A stretch of DNA of 64,000 bases. Source: Acidobacteriaceae bacterium. GTDB taxonomy: Bacteria > Acidobacteriota > Terriglobia > Bryobacterales > Bryobacteraceae. Positions 19,329 through 27,336 of this stretch are shown here, one piece after another. Location: positions 1-64,000 of the forward strand of contig JAFAMD010000002.1 of NCBI GenBank assembly GCA_019233755.1. Reading direction: 5' to 3'. Positions within the stretch are counted from its first letter, which is position 1. The number at the start of each line of letters is the position of its first letter. A program made the position numbers and the translations under genes. The notes beneath the pieces were generated by a model. That model saw only the letters and a program-made list of their open reading frames with translations, searched no databases and was not told where the DNA came from.

Positions 19329-19910
19329 ATGTTACAGGAACTCAAACCGGCACTCAAAATGGTTTTGCTGCTCACCATTGCAACGGGTCTCGTCTATCCA
19401 GGTGTTATCACCGGCCTCTGCCAGGTTTTTTTCAAGAACGCAGCCAACGGCAGCCTGATCCGGCAAAACGGCCATGTCATTGGCTCTGCTCTGATCGGGC
19501 AAAACTTCACCCGGCCCGAATACTTCCATCCGCGGCCTTCCGCGGCAGGAAACGATGGGTACGACCCGACCGCATCAAGCGGCTCGAATCTCGGTCCCAC
19601 AAGCCAAAAGCTGTTCGATCGGCTGAAAGCGGCGGCGGATCAGTTTCGTAAAGACAACCCTGACTTTAAGGGTCCGATTCCAGCCGATGCTCTGACGGCG
19701 TCCGGCAGCGGGCTCGACCCTGAAATCAGCGTTGCCAACGCACAGGCGCAAGCCGCGCGCGTCGCCAAGGCCCGAGGCATCAGCGTGGATGCAGTTGACA
19801 AACTTGTCGCCTCTGCGACCGAGGCGCGTTCACTGGGGTTCCTTGGGGAACCGCGGGTCAACGTGCTGGGGCTCAACCTCGCACTCGATCAGCAGTTTTC
19901 CAAAAAGTAA
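19329..19910 (+). CDS. kdpC: K+-transporting ATPase subunit KdpC
   Basis: A single-span accessory subunit of the Kdp pump, 193 residues. The N-terminal membrane helix reads [39 protein letters not shown] and [11 protein letters not shown] are the family's conserved soluble motifs. It is preceded by a strong GGAGCGGAGGAG Shine-Dalgarno region. Confidence 0.96.
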   Translation: MLQELKPALKMVLLLTIATGLVYPGVITGLCQVFFKNAANGSLIRQNGHVIGSALIGQNFTRPEYFHPRPSAAGNDGYDPTASSGSNLGPTSQKLFDRLKAAADQFRKDNPDFKGPIPADALTASGSGLDPEISVANAQAQAARVAKARGISVDAVDKLVASATEARSLGFLGEPRVNVLGLNLALDQQFSKK

Positions 19911-19957
19911 ACGCAACAGATCTGCGATCGTGGTAACGATCCTCAGGGGGAGGCTCC

Positions 19958-21445
19958 ATGCTGCGTCTTCACTCCGTCTCTGTGTGTTCTCTATTGCTTC
20001 TTTCCCAGGCCGGTGGCTGCCTGGGACAACAGGTTACGCCTGAGGCGCCCTCGGCCCTTGCGAACCACAATGAAAATCAGGCGCCGCTCACGGATCGTGA
20101 GCGCATGCTGCTCGAGCGCATTGCGAATCTGGAACAACGGGTCAACGCGCTCGAGAACAGGCTGGCGGCCGCAACCGCCTCAGCGCACGCGGACCCAGCT
20201 CCAGTGACAGCGGCGCCAGCAACAGCAGCGGTACAAGCGGCTGCCACGGCGCCTCCGCAGGCGGCCCCGGCCAGTCAGGCCGCCCAGACCAATGCCGTCG
20301 CGAATCCCAATCCACCGCCGTTGACCTTCGCCGGCGGCACAACTCTCAACTTCCTCGTGGATGGCTACTACGGGTACAACTTTAACCAGCCCATAGGCCG
20401 TGCGAATCTGCTGCGTGCTTACGATGTTCTCAGCAACGCCTTCAGCTTAGGGCAGGCGGCAATGGTGGTCGACAGCCCGGCCGATCCTGCAGGGGGCAAG
20501 CGATTCGGCCTGCGCCTCGACCTACAGTATGGCCAGGCAACCGAAACGCTGCAGGGCAACCCGGCCAACGAGCCTCGCCCGGACATCTACCGCAACGTCT
20601 TTCAGGCGTACGGTACCTATGTTCTTCCCATTGGAAAGGGCTTGTCCGTCGATTTCGGCAAATTTGCAAGCTCGTTAGGGGTCGAGGGCAATTATACGAA
20701 GGACCAGATGAATTACTCACGGTCTTACTGGTTTAACTTTCTGCCCTTCTATCACATGGGCGTGCGCGCGAACTACAAGTTCAACGACGTCCTGGCGCTG
20801 AACTACTGGATAGTGAACGGCACGCAGCAAACGGAGCCGTTCAACGGCTTCAAGGACGAGTTTTTCGGCTTGGCTATACAGCCCCACAAGAATGTCACGT
20901 GGAACGTGAACTATTATTTCGGCCAGGAACACCCGGACGTACAGTATTTTCCGAACGGCGGTGCGCCTGCGGATGCGCCGAGCATCCAAGGCGTTCCATT
21001 TGAACCTATAGTCAACCCTCCTAAAGGAAAACTACACATCATCGATACATATGTGACATGGAACGTGACGCCGAAACTTACACTCGCCGCGGAAGCCGAT
21101 TGGGAACAGAGCCGTCTCTATGAATCTTCTCCTCCCCTCCATACGGATGGCGGAGCGGCATACGCGCGGTACCGGTTCACCCCCAAATTTGATCTTGCCG
21201 CACGCGCCGAATATCTTTCCGATCGGGGCGGTCTTTTCAGCGGGCTGAACCAGGCGCTCAAAGAGACCACGCTTACAGGTGAGTACCAGATGGTGCAGGG
21301 CTTCGATGTTTTTGTGGAATGGCGCCGCGATTTCTCCAATCAGCCCTTTTTCTACACGAGCACCTTGGGCGTTCTATCGAATCAGCAGAACACCGCCACT
21401 CTTGGCCTTGTGTGGTGGCTTGGAGGCAAGGAAGGTAGCTGGTAG
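19958..21445 (+). CDS. Outer-membrane beta-barrel porin (BBP2/OmpL-like) in the kdp operon
   Basis: A secreted protein of 495 residues with an N-terminal signal peptide. A coiled-coil segment (RMLLERIANLEQRVNALENR, about residues 48-67) and an Ala/Pro-rich linker to about residue 115 follow. The rest is a barrel with alternating aromatic strands (LNFLVDGYYGYNFNQ onwards) and ends in an aromatic-rich strand. The layout matches putative porin-2 family proteins. The start has GGGGAGG upstream. Its place between kdpC and the KdpD-like gene suggests it supplies the periplasm with potassium or another ion; that is inference. Confidence 0.82.
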   Translation: MLRLHSVSVCSLLLLSQAGGCLGQQVTPEAPSALANHNENQAPLTDRERMLLERIANLEQRVNALENRLAAATASAHADPAPVTAAPATAAVQAAATAPPQAAPASQAAQTNAVANPNPPPLTFAGGTTLNFLVDGYYGYNFNQPIGRANLLRAYDVLSNAFSLGQAAMVVDSPADPAGGKRFGLRLDLQYGQATETLQGNPANEPRPDIYRNVFQAYGTYVLPIGKGLSVDFGKFASSLGVEGNYTKDQMNYSRSYWFNFLPFYHMGVRANYKFNDVLALNYWIVNGTQQTEPFNGFKDEFFGLAIQPHKNVTWNVNYYFGQEHPDVQYFPNGGAPADAPSIQGVPFEPIVNPPKGKLHIIDTYVTWNVTPKLTLAAEADWEQSRLYESSPPLHTDGGAAYARYRFTPKFDLAARAEYLSDRGGLFSGLNQALKETTLTGEYQMVQGFDVFVEWRRDFSNQPFFYTSTLGVLSNQQNTATLGLVWWLGGKEGSW

Positions 21446-21481
21446 TAGCAGCCGGAAGTCCGCCTGCCGGATAATAGACTT

Positions 21482-22585
21482 GTGGGGATCGTAACAGACC
21501 GCAGACCAACGCCTGAGCAACTCCTGCAGCAGTTGGAAAGCGAGGAAGAATACCAGACGCACGGCCGTCTGAAGATCTTCCTCGGATATGCATCCGGTGT
21601 CGGCAAAAGCTTTCGGATGCTCGATGAAGGCCGCCGCCGCGCCGAACGCGGTCAGGACGTCGTTGTCGGAGCGATTCAGCCGAAGCTTTCAAGGGAAATC
21701 CTGAAGACTATTTCCCATCTTGAAGTCATTCCGCTCAAGGACGTAAACGGCATTCAGGTAATGGACATGCCCACCATCCTGCGCCGGGCGCCCAAAGTGT
21801 GCCTGGTCGACGGCCTTGCTTATGACAATCCGCCCGGATCTGTCCATGAAAAGCGCTGGCAGGATGTGGCGCAGTTGCTCGAGGCAGGCATCTCCGTCAT
21901 AACCTCGGTCAATTTGCAGCACATTGAGGAGGAGCGGGCAAAGGTCCAACGCATCACCGGTAAGCGGGTAGACCAGGTGGTTCCTCTCAGCTTCCTTCAG
22001 ACCGCGGACGAGATCGTGGTCGTCGACGCGCCGCCGGAAGCATGCTTGAGCGCCACGGACGACTGCCCCGGCTCGGCTCAGAGGCTTACGCAACTTCAGC
22101 TCTCCGAGCTTCGTGAAATTGCGCTCCTGCTGGCGGCTGACGTTATTGATAAGCAGCTTGAACGCTATCTGGCGCGCCACGGCATCGAACAGACCTGGGG
22201 CACACAGGAACGCATCCTCGTCTACATCACTCCGCAGTCAGATTACCAGCGCATGGTTGAGACTGGGGTCCGTAATCGCGACCGCTTCCATGGCGAGCTG
22301 ATCGCGGCGCATATCGATCATCCCGAGTGGTCCGCAGAGGAACGCAAGCGCATCGGAGAGGGTTTGCAGTTAGCAAGGCAGCAGGGCGCCGAGATAGCCG
22401 AAATCGACGGCGTCGACCCGGTGGATGCCATTCTCCACTTTGCACGTCATCGCGGTATTACTCAGATCTTCGTCGGCCATAAAGGACGCGATAGCTGGTG
22501 GGAGCGTGCCTTCGGCAGCGATCTTGACCGGTTGATACGCTCAGCCGACGGAATTGACGTGCGCGTCTTTCCTCATTCGCGCTGA
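21482..22585 (+). CDS. KdpD N-terminal domain protein with universal-stress domain, lacking the kinase
   Basis: The protein covers only the cytoplasmic sensor part of KdpD. The KdpD domain is at about residues 25-235, with Walker A GYASGVGKS (35-43), followed by a USP-like domain (about 245-367). The four membrane spans, GAF and histidine-kinase domains of full KdpD are absent. The stop is followed directly by a convergent gene, so this is not a recent break. The usual VDELAHTNAPGS box reads VDGLAYDNPPGS, with the Glu replaced by Gly. Stand-alone KdpD N-terminal proteins are known in some cyanobacteria and other bacteria. The start is GTG without a clear ribosome binding site. Confidence 0.88.
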   Translation: MGIVTDRRPTPEQLLQQLESEEEYQTHGRLKIFLGYASGVGKSFRMLDEGRRRAERGQDVVVGAIQPKLSREILKTISHLEVIPLKDVNGIQVMDMPTILRRAPKVCLVDGLAYDNPPGSVHEKRWQDVAQLLEAGISVITSVNLQHIEEERAKVQRITGKRVDQVVPLSFLQTADEIVVVDAPPEACLSATDDCPGSAQRLTQLQLSELREIALLLAADVIDKQLERYLARHGIEQTWGTQERILVYITPQSDYQRMVETGVRNRDRFHGELIAAHIDHPEWSAEERKRIGEGLQLARQQGAEIAEIDGVDPVDAILHFARHRGITQIFVGHKGRDSWWERAFGSDLDRLIRSADGIDVRVFPHSR

Positions 22586-23382
22586 ACGCTGGCGCCGGCC
22601 AGAAAGAACACCCGCCCGAATCCGAGTTCGGACACGACCCCGGCATCACGCGATTGCACCGCTTCGACGCCCCTGAAACCTGCTTCCGTAAGAGCAAGCA
22701 GAATTTCCGACTGCGAATAGCATTGCTGCTTGACAACACTTCGGTGCTGCCGCCAGAGGTTATCCTGGCCGGTTCGAACAAACCAGATCAGCTCTGTGCG
22801 CGCCATCTTCGAGATCGGATCGAAGACCCCGCGCACCAATCCAACCGAAGTGTCACTTATATCCACTGCCCACTGCCTTAGATCCGCCGAGTAAGCCTCT
22901 TCCAGATTCATGTCGAACAGGAACAACCCGCCCGGCTTCAGTGACCGCTGTACGCCTGCAAAAACGCGCCGCAAGCCGTCGAGTTCGAGGATATGGTTGA
23001 GCGAATCGAACGTCGAGAGCACAGCATCGTACCGCTTTTCGAGCTGCAGGTCCCGCGCGTCCTGCACACGAAAATCGACGCCTGGCAGATTCCGTTGAGC
23101 GATGGCTATCAGTTCGGCCGAATTGTCGACCGCGGTCACCTGGTAACCGCGCGCAACCAGTTCTTTAGTGACGTGACCCGAACCGCAACACAAATCCAAA
23201 ACGCACGCCCCGTGCGGCAACCGCGAAAAGAGGAGTCGCTCAAGCGCGGGCATTGCGGCTGGCAGATACCAATCGGCCCATAGCTCGTGGTACATGCCTG
23301 CGATCTCGTCGTAGGAGGAAATGCTGGTGTTTGCCATGCCCAAGAGGAGTGTGACGCGAGGCGGGGCCTGCACGCGCCTCAT
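22573..23382 (-). CDS. Class I SAM-dependent methyltransferase
   Basis: A Rossmann-fold methyltransferase. Motif I is VLDLCCGSGHVTKELVARGY, the acidic motif II is VTAVDNSAELIAIA, and the DARDL loop precedes DAVLSTFDSLNHI. The later segment FDPISKMARTELIWFV resembles small-molecule methyltransferases. Substrate unknown. ATG 23382 overlaps the stop of the upstream small gene as ATGA, which suggests translational coupling. An internal ATG at 23337 (MANTSISSYDEIAGMYHELW) is the alternative and better matches family N-termini. The 3' end overlaps the convergent KdpD-like gene by 13 bases. Confidence 0.85.
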   Translation of the reverse strand: MRRVQAPPRVTLLLGMANTSISSYDEIAGMYHELWADWYLPAAMPALERLLFSRLPHGACVLDLCCGSGHVTKELVARGYQVTAVDNSAELIAIAQRNLPGVDFRVQDARDLQLEKRYDAVLSTFDSLNHILELDGLRRVFAGVQRSLKPGGLFLFDMNLEEAYSADLRQWAVDISDTSVGLVRGVFDPISKMARTELIWFVRTGQDNLWRQHRSVVKQQCYSQSEILLALTEAGFRGVEAVQSRDAGVVSELGFGRVFFLAGASVQRE

Positions 23383-23612
23383 TGATGAATTTTTTGAGGC
23401 GGCTCGTTCACGAGCTGCTGCAGAATGCCCTGGGCAAGAGATTGGGCCTCTCCGAACACTTGTAGATACTCCTGAAATTTGTGGTTCAATTCCATCGCGT
23501 GGCTTGGCGTAAGGCGTGCGCGAATGATCATATCCCGCACATGGACCGGATTCGGAAGCGTAGCGTCATCCTGGAGCTCTTCCAGAGCGAGAGCAGGTTG
23601 GTAATGATACAT
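23379..23612 (-). CDS. Small hypothetical protein (77 residues)
   Basis: A soluble, helix-rich protein of 77 residues with no family I recognise. The ATG has a good GGGAGG Shine-Dalgarno sequence seven bases upstream, and the stop overlaps the methyltransferase start. Both support a real gene in a two-gene transcript. Function unknown. Confidence 0.6.
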   Translation of the reverse strand: MYHYQPALALEELQDDATLPNPVHVRDMIIRARLTPSHAMELNHKFQEYLQVFGEAQSLAQGILQQLVNEPPQKIHQ

Positions 23613-23624
23613 GCGGGGGCCTCC

Positions 23625-23643
23625 CTACAATTCTATTTTGTAG
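23625..23643 (-). promoter_or_regulatory. Inverted repeat just upstream of the small gene's ribosome binding site
   Basis: CTACAA and TTGTAG form a perfect 6-base inverted repeat around a 7-base spacer, directly before the GGGAGG of the 77-residue gene. It could be an operator of the ACA...TGT type or an mRNA hairpin next to the ribosome binding site. Only the symmetry is seen; the role is inference. Confidence 0.3.
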
Positions 23644-23672
23644 AGCCGTCACGAGGCCTGCGCTAAACGACG

Positions 23673-24227
23673 CTATTCTCCTGCAATTCCTTTGTTGCGG
23701 ACAGCCGCGAGAAGCGTTTCAGGAGAAGCGTTATCGCCAAACGTGCGGTTTAAATGCACGTATAGGTCCCGGTTCCCTGGAGCGAACACAAAGCTGGCGC
23801 CGAGTTGAAAAGGGTTCTGGCCCAGACGATGCTGCCTGTGTCCCGCAGCACGCGCGCGAGCTCTGGCTTCGGAATTATCGCGTCGAAGGGTGTGCAAAAT
23901 ATTGCCGGTCTTCAGCCCCGCGGCTTTATAGGCGATTCGTTTTTCATCCAATAGCAGCGGAAAACTGATACCAGTCTCCTCCCGAAAGAGATTTGCATAG
24001 GTGAAGTCGCCCAGGCCGACGGCCGCGATCTGCGCTCCCGCCTCTTTGAAATGAGCCTCGTAATCGCGCAACTGCGCGACGTGTTCACGGCAAAAAATTC
24101 AGCCATAGTGGCGAAGGAAAACAAGGACCGCGGGACCGCCCTCCCAAAGCGAACCTAACCGCATCTCGCGTCTGCTCGTATCAGGCAGAACGATCGGGGC
24201 CAGCGTTTCGGCGAGGGAAAGGGGCAT
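23673..24227 (-). CDS. Candidate selenoprotein: peroxiredoxin-like (AhpC-TSA_2) protein with in-frame TGA in a UxxC motif
   Basis: Read from ATG 24227, the frame encodes 184 residues of an AhpC/TSA-like thiol oxidoreductase, interrupted once by TGA at 24101-24099 (codon 43). The context is VLVFLRHYG-(TGA)-IFCREHVAQLRDYE. In this family the box is RHYGCxFCRE, so the TGA sits exactly at the first redox Cys and would give U43-I-F-C46. The reading frame is intact on both sides, with family-like sequence before (LAETLAPIVLPDTSRREMRL) and after (GDFTYANLFREETGISFPLL, then ASFVFAPGNRDLYVHLNRTF). A hairpin 18 bases after the TGA fits a bacterial SECIS. The alternative is a nonsense mutation, and standard gene calling would start only at the internal ATG 24071. 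Redox defence or repair is the expected role. Confidence 0.75.
24063..24080 (-). promoter_or_regulatory. Bacterial-SECIS-like hairpin downstream of the in-frame TGA
   Basis: On the minus strand GTCGCGC-AGTT-GCGCGAT forms a seven-pair stem (one G-U pair) with a four-base loop whose second base is G. The loop G lies 27 bases after the TGA. Bacterial SECIS elements are stem-loops inside the coding region, shortly after UGA, with a G at the first or second loop position; this one meets those rules. Binding by SelB is inference. Confidence 0.55.
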
Positions 24228-24459
24228 AGGCCTGTTTAGCTTACTTCGCGAATCGGGCTATAAGAGAGCATAAACCGATGCGCGAGCTGGTAGACGCAAA
24301 TGGAATGGATGCCGCGTGCGGCCGCTGACATCCCAAAAACGGACACCGTCCGGCGCAAGCCTCATCGTTTCCAAATGGAATATGTTTCGAATGAATAGTT
24401 TCGGAATTCGGCTTGTCCGGCATTCAAAGTGCTGCCCTCACTCTGGAAGATCCTGGCCG

Positions 24460-26889
24460 ATGATTCTTAATGATGTTCGCTTGGCCTTACGACAGATTTT
24501 GAAAGCGCCCGGTTTCGCCCTCGCCGCGATTCTGTCGCTCACTTTAGGAATTGGGGCCAACACGGCAATCTTCAGCGTTGTAAATGCCGTGTTGCGTCAC
24601 CCTGCCGGCGTCGACCACCCGGAGCGCGTCGGTATGATGTATGTGCGCTATAAGCAGTTCGGCCTGGATGTCCCCTACATCTCGGTTCCCGACTACGCCG
24701 ATGCCGCGTCGCTAAAGGACGAAGTCGAAGTAGCCGCCCTCGAGAGCGATACCGCATACAACGTCATTCATGACTCCGGTATCCAGCATCTTTCCGCTGC
24801 ACAAGTGTCGTGGCGCTGGTTTCAGGTCTTCGGCGCCAGCCCCATTCTGGGCCGGACCTTCTCTCCTGAGGAAGATCAGCCGGGCGCCGCGGCCGTTGCG
24901 GTTCTCAGCTACGGAACCTGGCAAGGTGTCTTCGGCGGGCGGCGCGATGTGATCGGCCAGACCATCCTGCTTGACCAAAAGCCGTACCGCATTGTGGGCG
25001 TCATGCGCAGCGATTTCGACTGGCCGCGCGGCAAACAAATCTGGACGCCCCTGGCTCTTGCCCCTGCGGCCTTCTCTGTGAAAAATCGATTCAACGAGAG
25101 CTATCAAACCGCTGTCCGGCTTCGGCCGGGCATATCGCTCGAACGCATGAATGCCAGCTTTGCGGCAAGGATAGGCGAGGAGCTGCCCCGCGAGGGAAAT
25201 GCCGCATTTGCGGCAAGCTCCGGCTGGTCCGTCTACGGCGCTCACTTAACGGAGTACGCCGCAGGAACATTGCGCAAGCCACTGTATGTCTTGTTTGCGG
25301 TGGTTGTTCTCGTGCTTCTGATTGCCGCCGCCAACGTAGCCGGATTGTTTCTCGCACGGGTGTCCACGCGCGGCAGGGAATTCGCCATTCGCATTGCCCT
25401 GGGCGCGAATGCGCGCGCCATGACACAACAATTGCTGGTCGAAACGCTCCTGCTCGCGGCCGCCGCGACCGCTGCCGGCATTGCCGCGGGTCCCGTCCTG
25501 GGCAGACTGCTGCTTCTCGCGGTTCCGCATAATTTAGCCGAAGGCTTCACTGTGAAGATGGAACCGGCAGTGCTTGCCTTCACTGCGGGCGCGGGGTTAC
25601 TGACCTGTTTGATCGCCGGCATCGGTCCGGCAGCAAGAGTCATCAGACAGTCCAGGAATCTGGCATTGCATGAAGGCGGCCGCAGCGTAACTGCGTCTGC
25701 CGATAAGCAGCGACTCCGCAGCGCTTTCGTCATTGGTGAAGTAGCCCTGGCCTTTCTTCTGCTTGCAGGCACTGGCCTCTTCTTAATCAGCCTCCAGAAG
25801 CTTCAGCAGGTGAATCCCGGCTTCAACCCCCATGGAGTGCTGGCCGCCAAGGTAGCCTTTTCCGGAGCGGATTTCAAAAACAGCCAGCCGCGCCAGGCCG
25901 CCTTTGTGAATGCGGCCCTTGCAAACCTCTGCGTGCAGCCGGGAGTGCGGGCAGCGGCTGCGGTGGCACCTCTGCCATTCGGCGACGGGAAGGAATCCAG
26001 CTCGTTTGGCGTCGAAGGCCGAGCGGTCGGCTCGAACGATCCGGGACCGCACAGCCAAGTCAGCCTGGTCACGCCGGACTATCTGAAGGTCATGCAGATT
26101 CCGCTTGTTCGTGGACGCTGGTTTACCAGTGGAGATCGCGCCGGCACTGCGCCCGTTGTGGTGATTGACGCGCGTTTGGCCCGCCGATACTGGCCCGGCC
26201 AGGATCCCATTGGCCAGCATCTGCGCACCGATACCGATTTACCCTGGGCGACAATCGTCGGCGTCGTCGGCAATATCCGGTTCGATTCGCTCGAAGACGA
26301 CACGAGTGACGGAATGCGCTACTACCCCTTCGCACAGCAGAGCAGCGGCCGCTATGCCAACTTTGTGATTCGCACCGGTGAAAATCCAACTTCGCTCATG
26401 GATCGCGTGAAACGTGCCACTCGAATGGTTGACGGTACACAGACCGTTTCGGATATTCAGACGCTGGATTTCCTGGTCTCAAATTCTCTTGCGGGACGCC
26501 GGCTTATCGTATGGATGCTGGCCGCTTTCGCCGCGGTAGCGCTGCTGCTGGCAATTGTTGGCGTATATGCCCTGATCAGCTATCTCACTGCCCAGCGCAC
26601 CATCGAGGTGGGGGTTCGGATGGCCTTGGGCGCACAGCGCAGCGACGTGCTCGCAATGGTCCTGAAGAGTTCGATGACTCGTGTGCTCACCGGACTCGGC
26701 ATCGGGGTAGCTCTATCCTTAACGGCCACAGCGCTGCTCCAACATTTCTTTGGCGCCATCGGTCGAGGCGCACCTCCGTCGCTTATATTCGCCGCTCTCG
26801 CGCTTCTCGTGGCAGGAGGCTTCGCCGCGCTGATTCCCGCTGCCCGCGCCGCCTCTATTAGCCCTATCCGGGCGCTTCGGAACGAATAA
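24460..26889 (+). CDS. ADOP-family MacB/FtsX-like ABC permease
   Basis: This belongs to the large permease family amplified in Acidobacteriota. ATG 24460 gives the typical family start ILNDVRLALRQILKAPGFAL and about 809 residues; an earlier in-frame start adds unrelated sequence. The order is a first transmembrane helix (residues about 18-40), a MacB periplasmic core domain (to about 240), an FtsX domain with three helices (about 275-420), one more helix, a second periplasmic core, and a second FtsX domain (about 680-800). It ends PAARAASISPIRALRNE. No ATPase partner or PadR regulator is adjacent. Export of a toxic compound or peptide is the usual guess. Confidence 0.9.
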   Translation: MILNDVRLALRQILKAPGFALAAILSLTLGIGANTAIFSVVNAVLRHPAGVDHPERVGMMYVRYKQFGLDVPYISVPDYADAASLKDEVEVAALESDTAYNVIHDSGIQHLSAAQVSWRWFQVFGASPILGRTFSPEEDQPGAAAVAVLSYGTWQGVFGGRRDVIGQTILLDQKPYRIVGVMRSDFDWPRGKQIWTPLALAPAAFSVKNRFNESYQTAVRLRPGISLERMNASFAARIGEELPREGNAAFAASSGWSVYGAHLTEYAAGTLRKPLYVLFAVVVLVLLIAAANVAGLFLARVSTRGREFAIRIALGANARAMTQQLLVETLLLAAAATAAGIAAGPVLGRLLLLAVPHNLAEGFTVKMEPAVLAFTAGAGLLTCLIAGIGPAARVIRQSRNLALHEGGRSVTASADKQRLRSAFVIGEVALAFLLLAGTGLFLISLQKLQQVNPGFNPHGVLAAKVAFSGADFKNSQPRQAAFVNAALANLCVQPGVRAAAAVAPLPFGDGKESSSFGVEGRAVGSNDPGPHSQVSLVTPDYLKVMQIPLVRGRWFTSGDRAGTAPVVVIDARLARRYWPGQDPIGQHLRTDTDLPWATIVGVVGNIRFDSLEDDTSDGMRYYPFAQQSSGRYANFVIRTGENPTSLMDRVKRATRMVDGTQTVSDIQTLDFLVSNSLAGRRLIVWMLAAFAAVALLLAIVGVYALISYLTAQRTIEVGVRMALGAQRSDVLAMVLKSSMTRVLTGLGIGVALSLTATALLQHFFGAIGRGAPPSLIFAALALLVAGGFAALIPAARAASISPIRALRNE

Positions 26890-27081
26890 GCACGCGGCCC
26901 GGCAAAGCCATCGCGTCCGGCGCTTGGCCCATGCCTGTCTGCTTCCACACGCGGCTGAGCGGAAAGCGGCGCATCCAAAACGCTGCCCGGTTCGGTCATT
27001 CGTCGGCATTTAACGGCAATTCACCGATCTGGCGGTGCGGAAACCATCAATAGCACCTAGGATCAAAAGCGAGGCAGGACA

Positions 27082-27336
27082 ATGGACCGCGAACGATTCA
27101 CGAATTGGAACCTCGATTGGCAGAGCCTGGCAGCACCGGTGGTGTTAATCGTGACCGGATTGCTTCTGGTAGCCGGCGCCAGTCTGGGAGTGCTGTCCCT
27201 GGCGAGGATTGAGGATTTGTGGCCGGTGGCGGCAATCCTGATCGGTCTCAGCGAGCTGGCGGGACCAGCACCGTCAAGGCCGCACTTGCTAAGAACGGAG
27301 AAGCCGGAGGACACTGCAACCAATGGCCGGAGATGA
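27082..27336 (+). CDS. Small two-span membrane protein (DUF5668-like)
   Basis: An 84-residue protein with two hydrophobic segments, APVVLIVTGLLLVAGASLGV and LWPVAAILIGLSELAG. The 'DLWPVAAILIGL' box matches the small LiaI/DUF5668-type domains found next to LiaF-like proteins. Its stop overlaps the start of the LiaF-like gene by 14 bases, so the two are co-translated. Probably an envelope-stress accessory protein. Confidence 0.7.
   Translation: MDRERFTNWNLDWQSLAAPVVLIVTGLLLVAGASLGVLSLARIEDLWPVAAILIGLSELAGPAPSRPHLLRTEKPEDTATNGRR

Noticed and set aside
24274-24370. tRNA-Leu-like stretch (GCGAGCTGGTAGACGCAAATGG) upstream of the ADOP gene
   Set aside because: The D-arm resemblance is striking, but there is no matching anticodon arm, no TTCRANNC T loop and no convincing acceptor pairing. 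It is also not tRNA-Sec. Chance or an old remnant.
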